Origin: Jackrogersella multiformis | Lineage: Eukaryota > Ascomycota > Sordariomycetes > Xylariales > Hypoxylaceae | Direction: 5' to 3' | Length of the DNA: 64,000 bases | Assembly (NCBI GenBank): GCA_902806575.1 | Contig: CADCXD010000007.1 | Span: 1,902,677 to 1,966,676, forward strand | Shown here: piece by piece, positions 47,122 through 58,819 of the stretch | How positions within the stretch are numbered: position 1 is the stretch's first letter | Layout of the letters: every line of letters starts with the position of its first letter | The notes under the pieces: generated by a model | Told to the model about the DNA's origin: nothing | Databases searched by the model: none | Seen by the model: only the letters and a program-made list of their open reading frames with translations | Program-made: the position numbers and the translations under genes

Positions 47122-48947
47122 TCATAGCTCGTCCTTGACATGCCCAGGCTCGACCAGTTCCTCACATACCGCGGGCGTACCGACTTCCATCTTGTAGACA
47201 CACTTTTCCAGTTCACTGACGCGCCACAGCTCTTCCGTCTCGGCACAAGCAAGCCAGACATCCGTCTTCCGGTTCGGGCCATTCCAGCAGCCTTGCCCAT
47301 TTTCGTATCTCAGAACCACGCGCTTACCGCGTCCGAGCCCCTTCCCATCGTGGCGCTCTTCCTCGTCCGACTCGTCGAAGTCGAAGCGCTGAAAGTTGCC
47401 CATAGTAGTCTTGCCTCCACCCTTCTTGCTCTTCTGGCTCGTCTTGTCCAACCAGCAAAGCTCGTATTCATACTCACCAGCTTCGGCCGTGACGCACTTG
47501 CCCTTAAGATACCTGAATATGTCGTCATTGCCGTAGTCTTTCTCCAGGTCACGCTGCTGCTCTTCTAGAGTCCGCATCTTAGAGTTGACATCGTTAGCCA
47601 CCGAGTCGTGGGCCTCCCGCGCAGCCTTGACGAGACGCGATTCGCTCCTTTCGGAACCCGAGTCTGCCAGGATGCCGTTCTCGATCAGCCAGATCCGGAG
47701 AAGGTTGATCTTGGAGTGAAGCAACTCGCGAAGCGGGCCGGGGAGATAGGCCTCAAAACTGTACACTTTACCAAGTTAGCCTATCAGCATCCACGACAGT
47801 CCGGGCACCGTCGAAAACATACAAATATCTGTATCAGCAGCCTCGTCTTCTTCGAACTCCTTCCAGTTGATACCGGAATCCTCGCTATCCTCCTTCATGA
47901 TTTCTTGGATATCCGACTCGTCGAGTTGTCCTTGGGCCTCCCCGGCCTTCTTGGCGGCATAATCCTCCCAGCCTCGAACAGCCTTCTTGACCCCTTCGTC
48001 ATTGAAGTTGGGGTTGTATTCTTCCTTGAACGCCGCCAGAATGCCTTCCAGCTCTTCGACCTTAGCCTTGAGCTGATGGCGTTCGCCCGTGACTTTGCTC
48101 AGGGCATCCCGCAGCTCATTCACTCTCGCCTTGGCCAGCCCGGCGAGAACACCAAGCTTGCCCGGCCCTTCGTTCTTGACGACTTTAAACCGCTCCTGGC
48201 GCTCGACCTCGTCGAGCTTGGCCTTCAATTCATCCCTCTTGGCCTCGAGCTCCTTGATCTCCTCGGCGAGACTTGTAATCTTGGCCTCGACGCGGCGACG
48301 AATCTCCCTAGACTCCTTCACCATAGTCCTGCGGCGCTTGTTTGCTCGCTCGAGGTTGTCTTTCCGCTCATTCTCAACCCGCCTCCATTCCTTACCTATT
48401 TCTGTACACTTGTTCTCGCACTTGACCCCACCCACGCCTCCATACTCCTCGCTGCCGTCGCAGCAAAGATCGTAATCACATACGCCATCGTTTACGTACA
48501 TGAAAGGGACGTAGGCGCCAACGTGGCCCTTGTTGGCACACCAGAAGCCCGGGAGAGCATTTGTGGTGTTCGTAGTGCCGGATAAAGAACCCGGCAGGGG
48601 TTGTTCCGGAGAAAGGTGGTCTAATAGAGCACAAGCAGCAGTGCCAGGCTCGTCGGTGCCGTCGGGACAATCGCACGAATTGTCGTTGACACGGGAGGCA
48701 GAAATGGTTATAGAAGGGTGGCCTATACAAGTAAAGGCGTCTTGGCTATCGTAGAATTTGACGACTAGATTGAGTCAATCAACTGGTTAGCACCAACAAT
48801 TGTTGTGTTCAAGTTTAGATATAGATAGTCCGAGTCATATAGAGGAAACCAACATTCAGGACCAACACCACGGGGCAGAGAGCCTGCTGCAAAACTCCCG
48901 TGACGGCTTATGATGCCCAGAAGCACCAAAGCCCGAGATTGGCGCAT
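47122..48947 (-). CDS. gtb1: Glucosidase II beta subunit (ER lumen, PRKCSH/Gtb1-like)
   Basis: Exons 48947-48854, 48764-47823 and 47765-47122, total 1680 nt, 559 residues. Intron 1 uses an unusual GTTGGT donor but has a GCTAAC branch site and restores RGVGPEFVKFYDS. Signal peptide MRQSRALVLLGIISRHGSF. Two LDL-receptor-like calcium-binding motifs: CDCPDGTDEPGTAAC and DGVCDYDLCCDGSEEY. A long coiled coil follows (about residues 165-330), an acidic stretch (MKEDSEDSGINWKEFEEDEA), then a mannose-6-phosphate receptor homology domain (YLKGKCVTAEAGEYEYELC, GQGCWNGPNRKTDVWLAC, KCVYKMEVGTPAVC). The C-terminus GHVKDEL is an ER-retrieval signal. The subunit anchors and positions the catalytic alpha subunit, which trims glucose from N-glycans in the calnexin cycle. 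Confidence 0.95.
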
Positions 48948-49191
48948 CTTTATAAGGGTAAAAGAAGAGATGATTTACTCATGGGTAGAAAATAGGTAGA
49001 GACTTTGATTGCGGATTATCAACTCTAAAAGAGTTGTTGTATCCAAGACAAGATGCTTAGCCTACCTGGTGGTAGGGGTAGGTACACGACAATAAAAAAT
49101 AAAATAAAAGTTAACACGAAAGCATCTCTAGAATCTCGGTCCCCACTAATACTGCTAGTTACGTATATAATACTTACTTATTAAATATGTA

Positions 49192-49362
49192 CACTTTTAC
49201 CGGGATAATATTTAACGTATTAATTTAACGGCTTTTACTTTTTATTATTTATAATTATAAAGTATTATTATATTTAAATTATATATAAAATTATATATTT
49301 ATTATTATAAACGTTATAAAAGTTATTAATTTAATACGTTAAATATTATTTTAATAAAAATA
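49192..49362. mobile_element. RIP-mutated copy of family-B miniature transposon (171 bp)
   Basis: TA-flanked (49190-49191; 49363-49364) and exactly the same length as the copy at 9313-9483. By my base-by-base comparison there are about 54 differences, every one C-to-T or G-to-A relative to the intact copy, with no indel or transversion. Ends read CACTTTTACCGGGATAATAT and ...TTTTAATAAAAATA. Confidence 0.88.
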
Positions 49363-49490
49363 TATATAAATATTTAATATATAATATAAAAAAAGTTTAA
49401 TAAATTTTAATTTTAAACGAATTAAATATTAATTTTTATATATACGTTAATTTAATAAAAATTAATATTAAAAACTTTTATTTAATTTAA

Positions 49491-49562
49491 ATATTAATTT
49501 TATTTTTATTTTTAAAAATAATAATTATTTAAAACTTTTATTTTAATTTATTAATATATAAT
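49491..49562. repeat. Left member of a direct repeat flanking the AT-rich block
   Basis: Forty bases (49491-49530) match 57800-57839 with one difference, a T/C transition. After a gap of about 13 bp a 21-base match (AATTTATTAATATATAATATA) follows. The pair is about 8.3 kb apart in direct orientation. Could be mutated LTRs of one element; could also be shared low-complexity sequence. Confidence 0.45.
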
Positions 49563-52500
49563 ATATAATAATATTTTACTTTTATTATATCGTAACGATT
49601 TATATTTTATCGTTAAATTAATTAATCGCGATAAGTTAACGTAATAAAAACTTAATTAATAATTATTAAACTTTAAATATTATTAAACTTTAAATATTAT
49701 TAAACTTTAAATATTTTACGATTATTTTTTTCGTTATTTTATTTTTTCGTTATTTAATAATTTTTACCTTTTTATTATTATTAATCGAATTTAATTACGT
49801 TATTATTTTTTTATAATATTATAATTTACGTATTAACGTTATTTTAATAAAATTAAACTTTAATAACGATAATATTTTATAAATTATTAATTTTATTTAT
49901 AATTATCGAAACTTTTAAATAATATAAAAATTATATTAATTACGTATAAATAATTTATTATTTCACGTAAATATATTATCGAATATAAAATTAACTTTTT
50001 TATTAATATAAAGCTTTTATATTACACGAAATTTTATAATAAAAACGTTATTTTATAACTTTTAATAAATAATAAACCTTTAAAAGTTTAAATAAACATT
50101 TAATAAAACGTTAAAAATTATATTATAATTTATTTTATTAAATTTAAAAGTTTTTATTTAAAGGTTAATATTAGTTTTAATATTAATTTTTTACTTTAAT
50201 TATTTTTATATATTAACTAATAAAATTAATTTTTTATTTATTAATTTAATATTAATTAATTTCTTAATCGATTTAAATTTTATAACGTTATTAATAAAAT
50301 TATTAATAAAAAAAATAATTAACTTAATCGATTATTAAATTCTTTTAATTTTTAATTTTTAATTTTTAATTCTTTTAATATTATTAATATTATTATAATT
50401 TTTTTTAATTTATAACTTAAGAATATAATTTATAATAACTTTAATAATTACTTTAACGTTTATATTTAATTTATAACTTGATTTATTTATATTATTAATT
50501 TTATATTAAGAAATTTAATCGTAATTTATTAAAAAAATTAAAATTAATAAAGTTACGTAAATAATTATATAAAACCTTCGGATAATTTTTTCGATATTTT
50601 TAATTATTAATTAAAAAATTTAACCGTAAATATAATTAATTATATCGTAAAAAGTTAATGTTAATAAAGTTATATAAATAATTATATTAAGCTTTAAAAT
50701 TAACTTTTTTATATTTTTTATTAAAAATTAAAAATTAAACCTTAAATAATTAAATTAATATTATTTATTATATTTTCTTTTTTTATAATAAAAATACGTA
50801 ATTAAATTATAAATTTTTTATATCGAATAAAAATATATAACTTAATTAATTAATTAAAATCCGAAATAAAATAACTTAAATAATAATTAATTTATTTATT
50901 TAATTTCTCGTTTTAAAGTTAAAATAATTTTTAATAAATAAATCCGATTAATTTTAAAAATTATAACTTTTATTAATTAATTTTATTTTTAAATTAATAT
51001 ATAAATTTTAAATACGTATCGTAAAATAAACCGTAATTTTATTTATAATTAAACGTTAAATCGTTAACGAGTCGTTTAACGGTTTAATTAATAACGTTTT
51101 TAATATTTATATAATCGTAAAAAAATAAAATAAATCGTTAATTAATATTAAAAAATTAAACGATTTACGATATTAATTATTTTATAACGAACGTAAATAA
51201 GTTTATTATAATAAATAATTCTTTTATTAAAAATAATTATATATATTAACGTAATATTTATATATAAATAAATTTTATTTAAATAATTTATTAAAAACTT
51301 ATAAAAACCGTAAAAATTAAAGGTAATTTTTATAAATTATTTCATAAAAATTTATAAAATTAATAAATAAATCGAGTATTTATTAAAGAAAAGTAAAAAA
51401 TATAAAACGATACGAAATATATTTTAAAACTTTACTTTAAAAATATATTTATTAAAACTTAATTATTAAATATTATTTAAAATTATCGAACATTCGAATT
51501 AATTACGAATATATAATAAATAACGATAATTTATAATAAATTAAACTTAAAATTTAAAATAATAAGTATTATTAATTTAAAGTTAATTATAATAATTATA
51601 AATGCTTATTTTAAATATTTAAATAAAAAATAATCGATATAACGTAAGTAAATATTAACGAAAAAAAGTAAGGATTTAAAAGTTAATATTAAGCTTTATA
51701 TAATACTTAACGATATGTTTATTCGAAATATTTTTTTAAACGATATTAAATTATTTATTATAATTATAATAATATAATATTTTATATCGATTAATTAAAG
51801 GTTTATTAAAATAATCGAGGTTATTATAATAATAAATATAATTAATAACGAAATAGTTTTAATTAACGTTAAAACGATTATAACTTTAATAAATATAATC
51901 GAGAAAAAGATTATTATAATAATAATTATAATTAAAGTTACGATTAATATAATAATAAATAAAATAACGAGTATTAAAGTAATAACCGATAAAATTATCG
52001 TTATTAAAATTATAAACGTAATTATAATATTTATAATTATTTTAATAACGGATATTATAATAACCGTTCTTATTTTTATTAAAAACGATAAAAGAAAATA
52101 AGAAATTATTTTAATAACGATATATATTTATAAAATAAAATCGAATATAAGTAAAATAAAAAGGATTACGAGGAAAATAAAAAGGATTTATAAGTAAATA
52201 ATTATTTTAAATATATATACGTTAATAAATGTATAAAATTTAAATATTTATAGTTATTTCGAAAAACGAAACGAATAATAAGGATTTAACTTAAAATTAA
52301 AGAAATTATTAATGCTTATTTTATTTAAAAATAAGTAAAAGTAAAAATATAAATAATATAATTAAAAAATGCGATATTTTTGCCTTTATAATTAATAAAT
52401 ATAAAAATTAAAGATGTTATTTTTTTACTTTTAAATAAAAAGTTAATAAAATATATAAATTTAAAAGTAAACGTATTAAACGAATCGAAATAAAAATCGA

Positions 52501-55500
52501 TAATATGTACGAATATTAACGCATTCGATCGAATAATAAATGAAATATAATTAAAAGATTTTATCGGAAATTATAAAATGTTTAAATTAAATAAATTTAT
52601 ATATATATAAGAAGTAATTTTAAAAGGATTAATTATAAAAATTAAAGCTAGATTTTCGATTAAATTTTAAGGAAAAATAATATATAAACGGTAAGTTTAA
52701 GTTTAAGTTTTAATAAAAATATAAATTAATTATTTAAGTTTCTAATTTAATTTATTAACAAAAAATGATTTTTTAAGAAAATATAATATAATTATTAATT
52801 ATAATAAAATATTATCGTTTAAAAGGTTAAATATAATAACGAGTTTTAATTACGAATCGATTTTTTATTTTTGCTAAAATAATAATGCTTATTTTAATAT
52901 ATTATTTTAATTTATTACGCGGAAAAACTTTTATTTTTTACGTTAAAATAAAAAACGTAATAAATAATATTTATAATATAAATACGCTTAAAAAAATCGT
53001 TTTTTTAAACGTATTTAATAAGCTTATAATTTTACGACGTAATATTAAAATTAAAGTAATTAAAGAAATTATTAAAAAAGAAAGTGTAAATATTTTATAA
53101 GAAAAGGTTAATTTAACGTAAATATATATAATGTTTTAACGCGAGGAAAATAATTTATTAATAAAATTTAATTTAAATAACGAAATGTTAAAAGCTTTAT
53201 TATTAATTAATAAATCTTTTATTAATTTATAATTATTATTAAAAATAAAATAAGGTTTTATCGAAATAAATATATTAACTTTAAGTATATTTAAATTTAA
53301 AAATGTTTTAAAGTTTATAATTAAAAAAAGCGTATATATTTACAATTTTAATCTTTTTTTTATTTAATAATTATTTATTTTAATAAAGAAGTAAGATATT
53401 TAACGCGATTATAATATTATTAATATATTAAAACAAAAAAAAATAACGATCGATTTAATTAACGGTTAATAAAAAACATATAAACTTAAATATATATATC
53501 CGTTAAATATATAAAATAAAGAATTTTTTAATAAAATTTTCGATTAAATATATAATTAAAATAAAATAAATTAATAAAAAATAATTATATTATTTAATTA
53601 TTTTTATTTTATTATTTAAAGATTCGTTAACGATAAGAAAAAAGGTTAAGTAATTATCGATTTTAAATTTTTAAATAAAAATGTTTTAACTGATATTTAT
53701 TTATTATTACATTAAAAAGAAATCGTTTAAAAAATATAAAGAAAGAAAGTTTTTAACGTTATAAATAAGGTTTTATTTTTTTATTAATTATTTATTACGT
53801 TTAAGTATAAAAATAAAATAATAATAATATCGTTAAAAAGTTTAAAAGTTTTTAACGTTACGTTAATAAAATTTAAGAATTTTTTAGCATTTACGTAACG
53901 ATTTATAAATTAAAAATTAAAGCTTTTTTAAAGTTTTATTAAAGTATATATTAATAAAAAACGAATTAAATTCGTTTAAAATATTATAAAATAAATTGTT
54001 AAACTTAATAATATTAACGCATTAAGATTATAATTAAATAACGTTTTTAAAAATAAATATATCGAAACGAAAAGGTTTTAAAGTTATAATATTTTATATA
54101 AATATACCTTAAAACGAAGTTAATATAAAAGTTAACGTAATTTACTTAATTATATTTTTATTAAAGGTTTTAATAAAAGTTAAATTATAATACGAAATAA
54201 TAAAATTTAATTATAATTTTATACTTAATTAATTATTATTTTAACGAATTATAATATAATATAAAACATCGTTAATTAAATAATATTTAAAATAATCGAT
54301 ATAAATAAAATAAATAATAAGTTAATAATTATTTTAACATATTTATTTTAATTTAACCTTAACGTTTATTATATTTTTAAAAAGTTAAATTTAGTTTTAA
54401 ATATATTATTTCGTTTATTAATATAAAATAATATAAAAGATTTAATAAAGTAAAAAAATAAAACGAAGTTAATTTTTAAGAATATTTTAAATAAGTTTAT
54501 TTATATATTTATTAAACTTACGTTAAATAATAAGTTTTAAAAAATATTAAAAAGTTATAACCATAATTAATAATTAAATTATTTATATATTATTTTTTAA
54601 AAAGTTAATAAAAGTAAAAATATAATTAAATAATTTCGATATAAATTACGAAACGGTTTTATATTATATTAAATTAAATAATTTATATTAATTAATAATT
54701 TTATTAATTTATATATATAAATTATTTAATAAAATTTATAATTTAAAATATTATTTCGGATTAAAACGAATATTTTATAAGTTAAAATCGGTTTATATTT
54801 ATAATTTTTCGTAAAAAGTTTAAAAATACGTTAAATATTATCCCGATTATTATAAAAACCGGATTAAACGTTTAAAACCTTACGATAAATTAAAACTTAT
54901 AAACTTATCGTTTTAATTATTTTATATAATAACTTAAGATTTTATCGTAAGTTTATTAAAAGTTTTAAGTAAAAAAAATATATAATTTATTAAAAGCTTT
55001 ACTTATTTTAATATAATAATAATAATTATATATAAATTTAATAAAAAAACGATTTTAATACTTAAAAATATTAAATTTAATAATAAGATATAATAAACGT
55101 TATTTACTTAACTTGAAATATTATTAATTATATTAATAAAATATTATTAATTATATTAATAAAATATTATTTTTAAATTAATAATATAACGAAATAACGT
55201 AATTAAAAAATTAAGGTAATAATTTATTATTATTATTCGTTAAACGACGTATCGTAATTAAAAATAATTTTAACGTTATAATATAATTTTAATAATATTA
55301 AATTATTAATAATTAAAAAGTTACTTAATAAATTAATATATAACTTTAAATTATAAATTATTATTATTTTATTAAAGGTATTAAAAAACGTAATTAATTA
55401 CGATATATTAAAATAATACTATTAAAAAAAAGTAAAAAAATATATTAACTTTATAACCGCCGAAATAAAAGCTCGTTATAATTTAAAATATAACTTTATT

Positions 55501-57799
55501 TTTTTAAAAAAAGATAAATTAATTTATTTTAAATTATATAAAGGTTATATATTATTAAGTAAATTACCTCGTAAATAATTAATATAACGTATCGAACCGT
55601 TATTAATTTTAAAACGAATCGATAAACTTACGTATAAATTTAAATTACTTAATAATTAATAAATTTATAAAATTATATTAATAAATTAATTATTTAAGAT
55701 CTTTTAAGGAAAAGATTTTTAGGTAAAAAAATAATTATAATTAAATTAAATTATCGTAAAAAAAACGATAATAATTAAGTGTCGTATAAAATTAAAAAAC
55801 TATTAAATCGATAAATAAATAAGTAAAAAAAACGCTTTATCTTTAAATACCTCGTATAATAAAAAGATTATTTATTAACTTTCGATTAATAATATTTAAA
55901 AAACTTTTTTATTTAAAATGTAATAATATTATTAAACGATTATAATAAAAAATACTTTTTATTATTTAATTAACTTTATATTAAATTTATTAATAAATTA
56001 TAACCTTTTAATATATAATCTTTTAAAAATATATAAACCTTTAACGATATACTTTTAAAATTAATTAACGAATTAATATAATTAATCGTAAATAAATAAT
56101 AATATATATTAAACGATAAAATAATTATATATATATTAAAAAAACGACTTATCGAAAGTATACCATTAAATTATATCGATAATAATTAACCGATTCCTTT
56201 TATTTAATTATTAATACCGCCGAGAAAATCAATAAAATTATAAGTTATAATTTTAATAAAAAGATTATCAAAAGTTATAAAATTAAAATTCATTATAATA
56301 TAAAAAGTACGATTTATAAATAACGTTAAAAAGATAAAAAAAATTAAGTAAATTATAAATTATTAAGTAATTACGATTAAAATAATAATTATAATTATTA
56401 TTAAAGTTTTTATTTTAAAAAAAAACTAAATATTTCGATATTTAAGTTATAATAAAAAGTGATTTATAAATATATTAATACTTACTTAACGACGATAAGG
56501 TATAATATATTTACTTATATTTATATTCTTTATTTATATAAGCATTTTTTTTACTCACTTTTATTAAAAAAAAAAGAATTTTTCTTCCTTATAATAAAAT
56601 TTTTTTTCTCTTTTTTTATTTTTATAAACTTTAACTTTATAGATTTTTTTTTTACTCGCTTTTTACTTTATAATGCCTCTTATAAAGAAATTAATTTTTA
56701 AACTTTTTAAGGCTTTAATTAAAAAAACCATTAACTTAACGTTTAAATAAATTTATTAATATTTATTTAATAATAAATAAATGGTAATTATTAATAAAAT
56801 ATTTAAAATTATTAAAATATAAAACGATAATAAACTTTAATAACGATAAACTTTTTAAAATAAATCGTTTATTTAAAATATATTACGTAAAAATAATAAA
56901 AATAATATCGCTTCGTTTATAATTTAACGTTATTTTAATTATTAAAACGTTATTAATTAAAAGGCAAAAATTATTATTAAAATATCCTTTAAAATCGTTA
57001 ATAAAAATATACTTAAGGCATTTCGTATTAATAAAAACGTAAAAAACAACGTTAAAACTTTCTTAAAAAATTATATAATAAATTAAAACTAACCGAATTA
57101 ATTTAATTAATATATAAAAATAATAATATAAAGCCGAAGTTTTAAAAAATTATAATAATTAATAATAATAATAAAATATTTTTAAATATTAACGTTTTAT
57201 AATAAATAATAATAACGTATATTAATTATAAAAATCTTTTTAATTATTAAAAAAACAATAATAATTAATAAAAAAGCTTTTAATAAATATGGTTAAAATA
57301 ATAATAATCGTAAAAAACGTACGTAATATCTTTATAAATTATAAGAAAAATATTATAAAAATTAAATTATAATTAATATTATTTATTATATTTATTATCG
57401 TAATTACGTTACGAATTAAAATATTAATTTTTATATTTAAGTTAATTATGTTTATTATAAAAAAACTAATAATAATATTAATTAAAATATCGATATTTAT
57501 ATTATTAAAAATTAAATTTATAATTAAAACGTAAACGTTTAATAATTTTAACGATATACGTTTCGTTTATAAAGATACGTTATTAAACGATAATAATAAC
57601 GTTTTAATTAATAATAACGATAACGATAAAAAAGAAAATAATATTAATATATTTAATATATTTATTAAACGTTAAAAATTAATTTAATAAAATAATAACT
57701 TATAATTAATAAAAACGTTAGTTTTTTTTTATTAAAAAGTTATTATAAAAAGTTATAATTATATAACTCGTGCGTTATACTTATTAACTTTATTTCGCG

Positions 57800-57862
57800 A
57801 TATTAATTTTACTTTTATTTTTAAAAATAATAATTATTTTAATTTATTAATATATAATATAA
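57800..57862. repeat. Right member of the direct repeat in the AT-rich block
   Basis: Partner of 49491-49562; see that entry for the match. Lacks the 13-bp internal segment. Confidence 0.45.
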
Positions 57863-58495
57863 TTTTAAAGTATTTTTAATTTTAAACTTTTTTATTTTTT
57901 TATTTTTAAATAATAATTAACGTTTAAAAACGTTATATTAAATTAATTATAATTAAAAACGATTAATTATATATATTATTTTCGTTAAATCGTTAAATTA
58001 TATAAATATTATTATATTTATATTTTTATAAAAAAATTATAATAATTTATTTAAAAAATATTACGTAAAGATTTTTCGTTATTATTAATTAATTTTAAAT
58101 TTAAATAATTTTTATAATATAATATAAATTAAAATATAATTTATATAAATAAATAATTTTAAAAAAATTAAATTTAATAATATATATTATATTAAATATA
58201 TATTATATTTAAATATATTATAAAAATAATAAATAATATTTTTTAATTATAATTAAATAATATTTTAATTATTATTTAATCGTTATTAAATAATTATTAA
58301 TATAAATACGATTAATATTAAATAAAAATTAATTAATAAAATTTATAATTTATTATATAATATTATTTAAATACGTATAATATAAAGTTTAATTATTTAA
58401 TTATTATTAAAATTAAAATAAATTAAAAATAAATAATTTTTTTTTTTATATTTTATATAATTTAAATTATTTATAAAAAAACATACGATATAAAA

Positions 58496-58819
58496 CGCTA
58501 TAATTATAACGATATAAAGCGCTATACTCCCTGTATTTACAGGGGGCTACTGTAAAATACAGCACATACTGTGCATTTATACAGTGATGTTTACATGGTT
58601 TAGCGGAAATAACGCTACGGCTAGCTCTACTGGACTTAGCACATTTCGCTATATGCTCATCTGCAGAAACCTTCACAATACAACAACACTTGCCCACATC
58701 CATTGTTTTCTATGACCTAGCTCAAAGCTGCTGTAACCTATATTTATCAATTGCCTTCTTTAAAGGCATTCTGATTATCAATATACCCTTATGTAATGCA
58801 TAGTTTAAGTAAAAACTAC
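58496..58819. other. Transition zone between AT-rich block and MFS gene
   Basis: No gene supported. A cluster of CTGTA/TACAG palindromes (about 58529-58587, e.g. CCCTGTATTTACAGGG and GCACATACTGTGC) could form several small hairpins. CTACCTAGGTAG sits at the MFS stop codon. Confidence 0.45.

Larger units (their letters stand above)
49165..58495. repeat. 9.3-kb extremely AT-rich, RIP-mutated repeat block
   Basis: Almost only A and T: the line at 49381-49440 has 3 G/C in 60 bases; the line at 51061-51120 has 14, and every C there is in CpG. CpA and TpG are very rare throughout, while CpG and some CpT persist. This is the repeat-induced point mutation pattern known from ascomycetes. No gene is supportable; short open stretches (e.g. 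near 52885-53100 and 56459-56701) are low-complexity. The block probably derives from one or more transposable elements, but the family is not recognisable. Left edge coincides with a mutated family-B miniature element; the right edge grades into normal DNA at about 58440-58500. Confidence 0.88.

Noticed and set aside
47608..48585. 325-codon open frame opposite glucosidase II beta
   Set aside because: Antisense shadow of the coiled-coil region; no independent features.
49665..49720. Three copies of an ATTATTAAACTTTAAAT unit considered as a CRISPR-like array
   Set aside because: Perfectly contiguous tandem repeats without spacers in a eukaryotic AT-rich block; simple slippage.
54660..54730. 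Possible relic of a reverse-transcriptase YxDD motif (ATTAATAATTTT-like)
   Set aside because: So AT-rich that several frames can be made to fit; cannot be distinguished from chance without de-RIPed copies.
52885..56701. Open frames of 70-80 codons in the AT-rich block
   Set aside because: Ile/Asn/Lys/Phe/Tyr-only composition from mutated DNA; not supportable as genes.
58467..58703. 78-codon Cys-rich open frame
   Set aside because: Runs into the AT-rich block, overlaps the palindrome cluster and has no recognisable domain.
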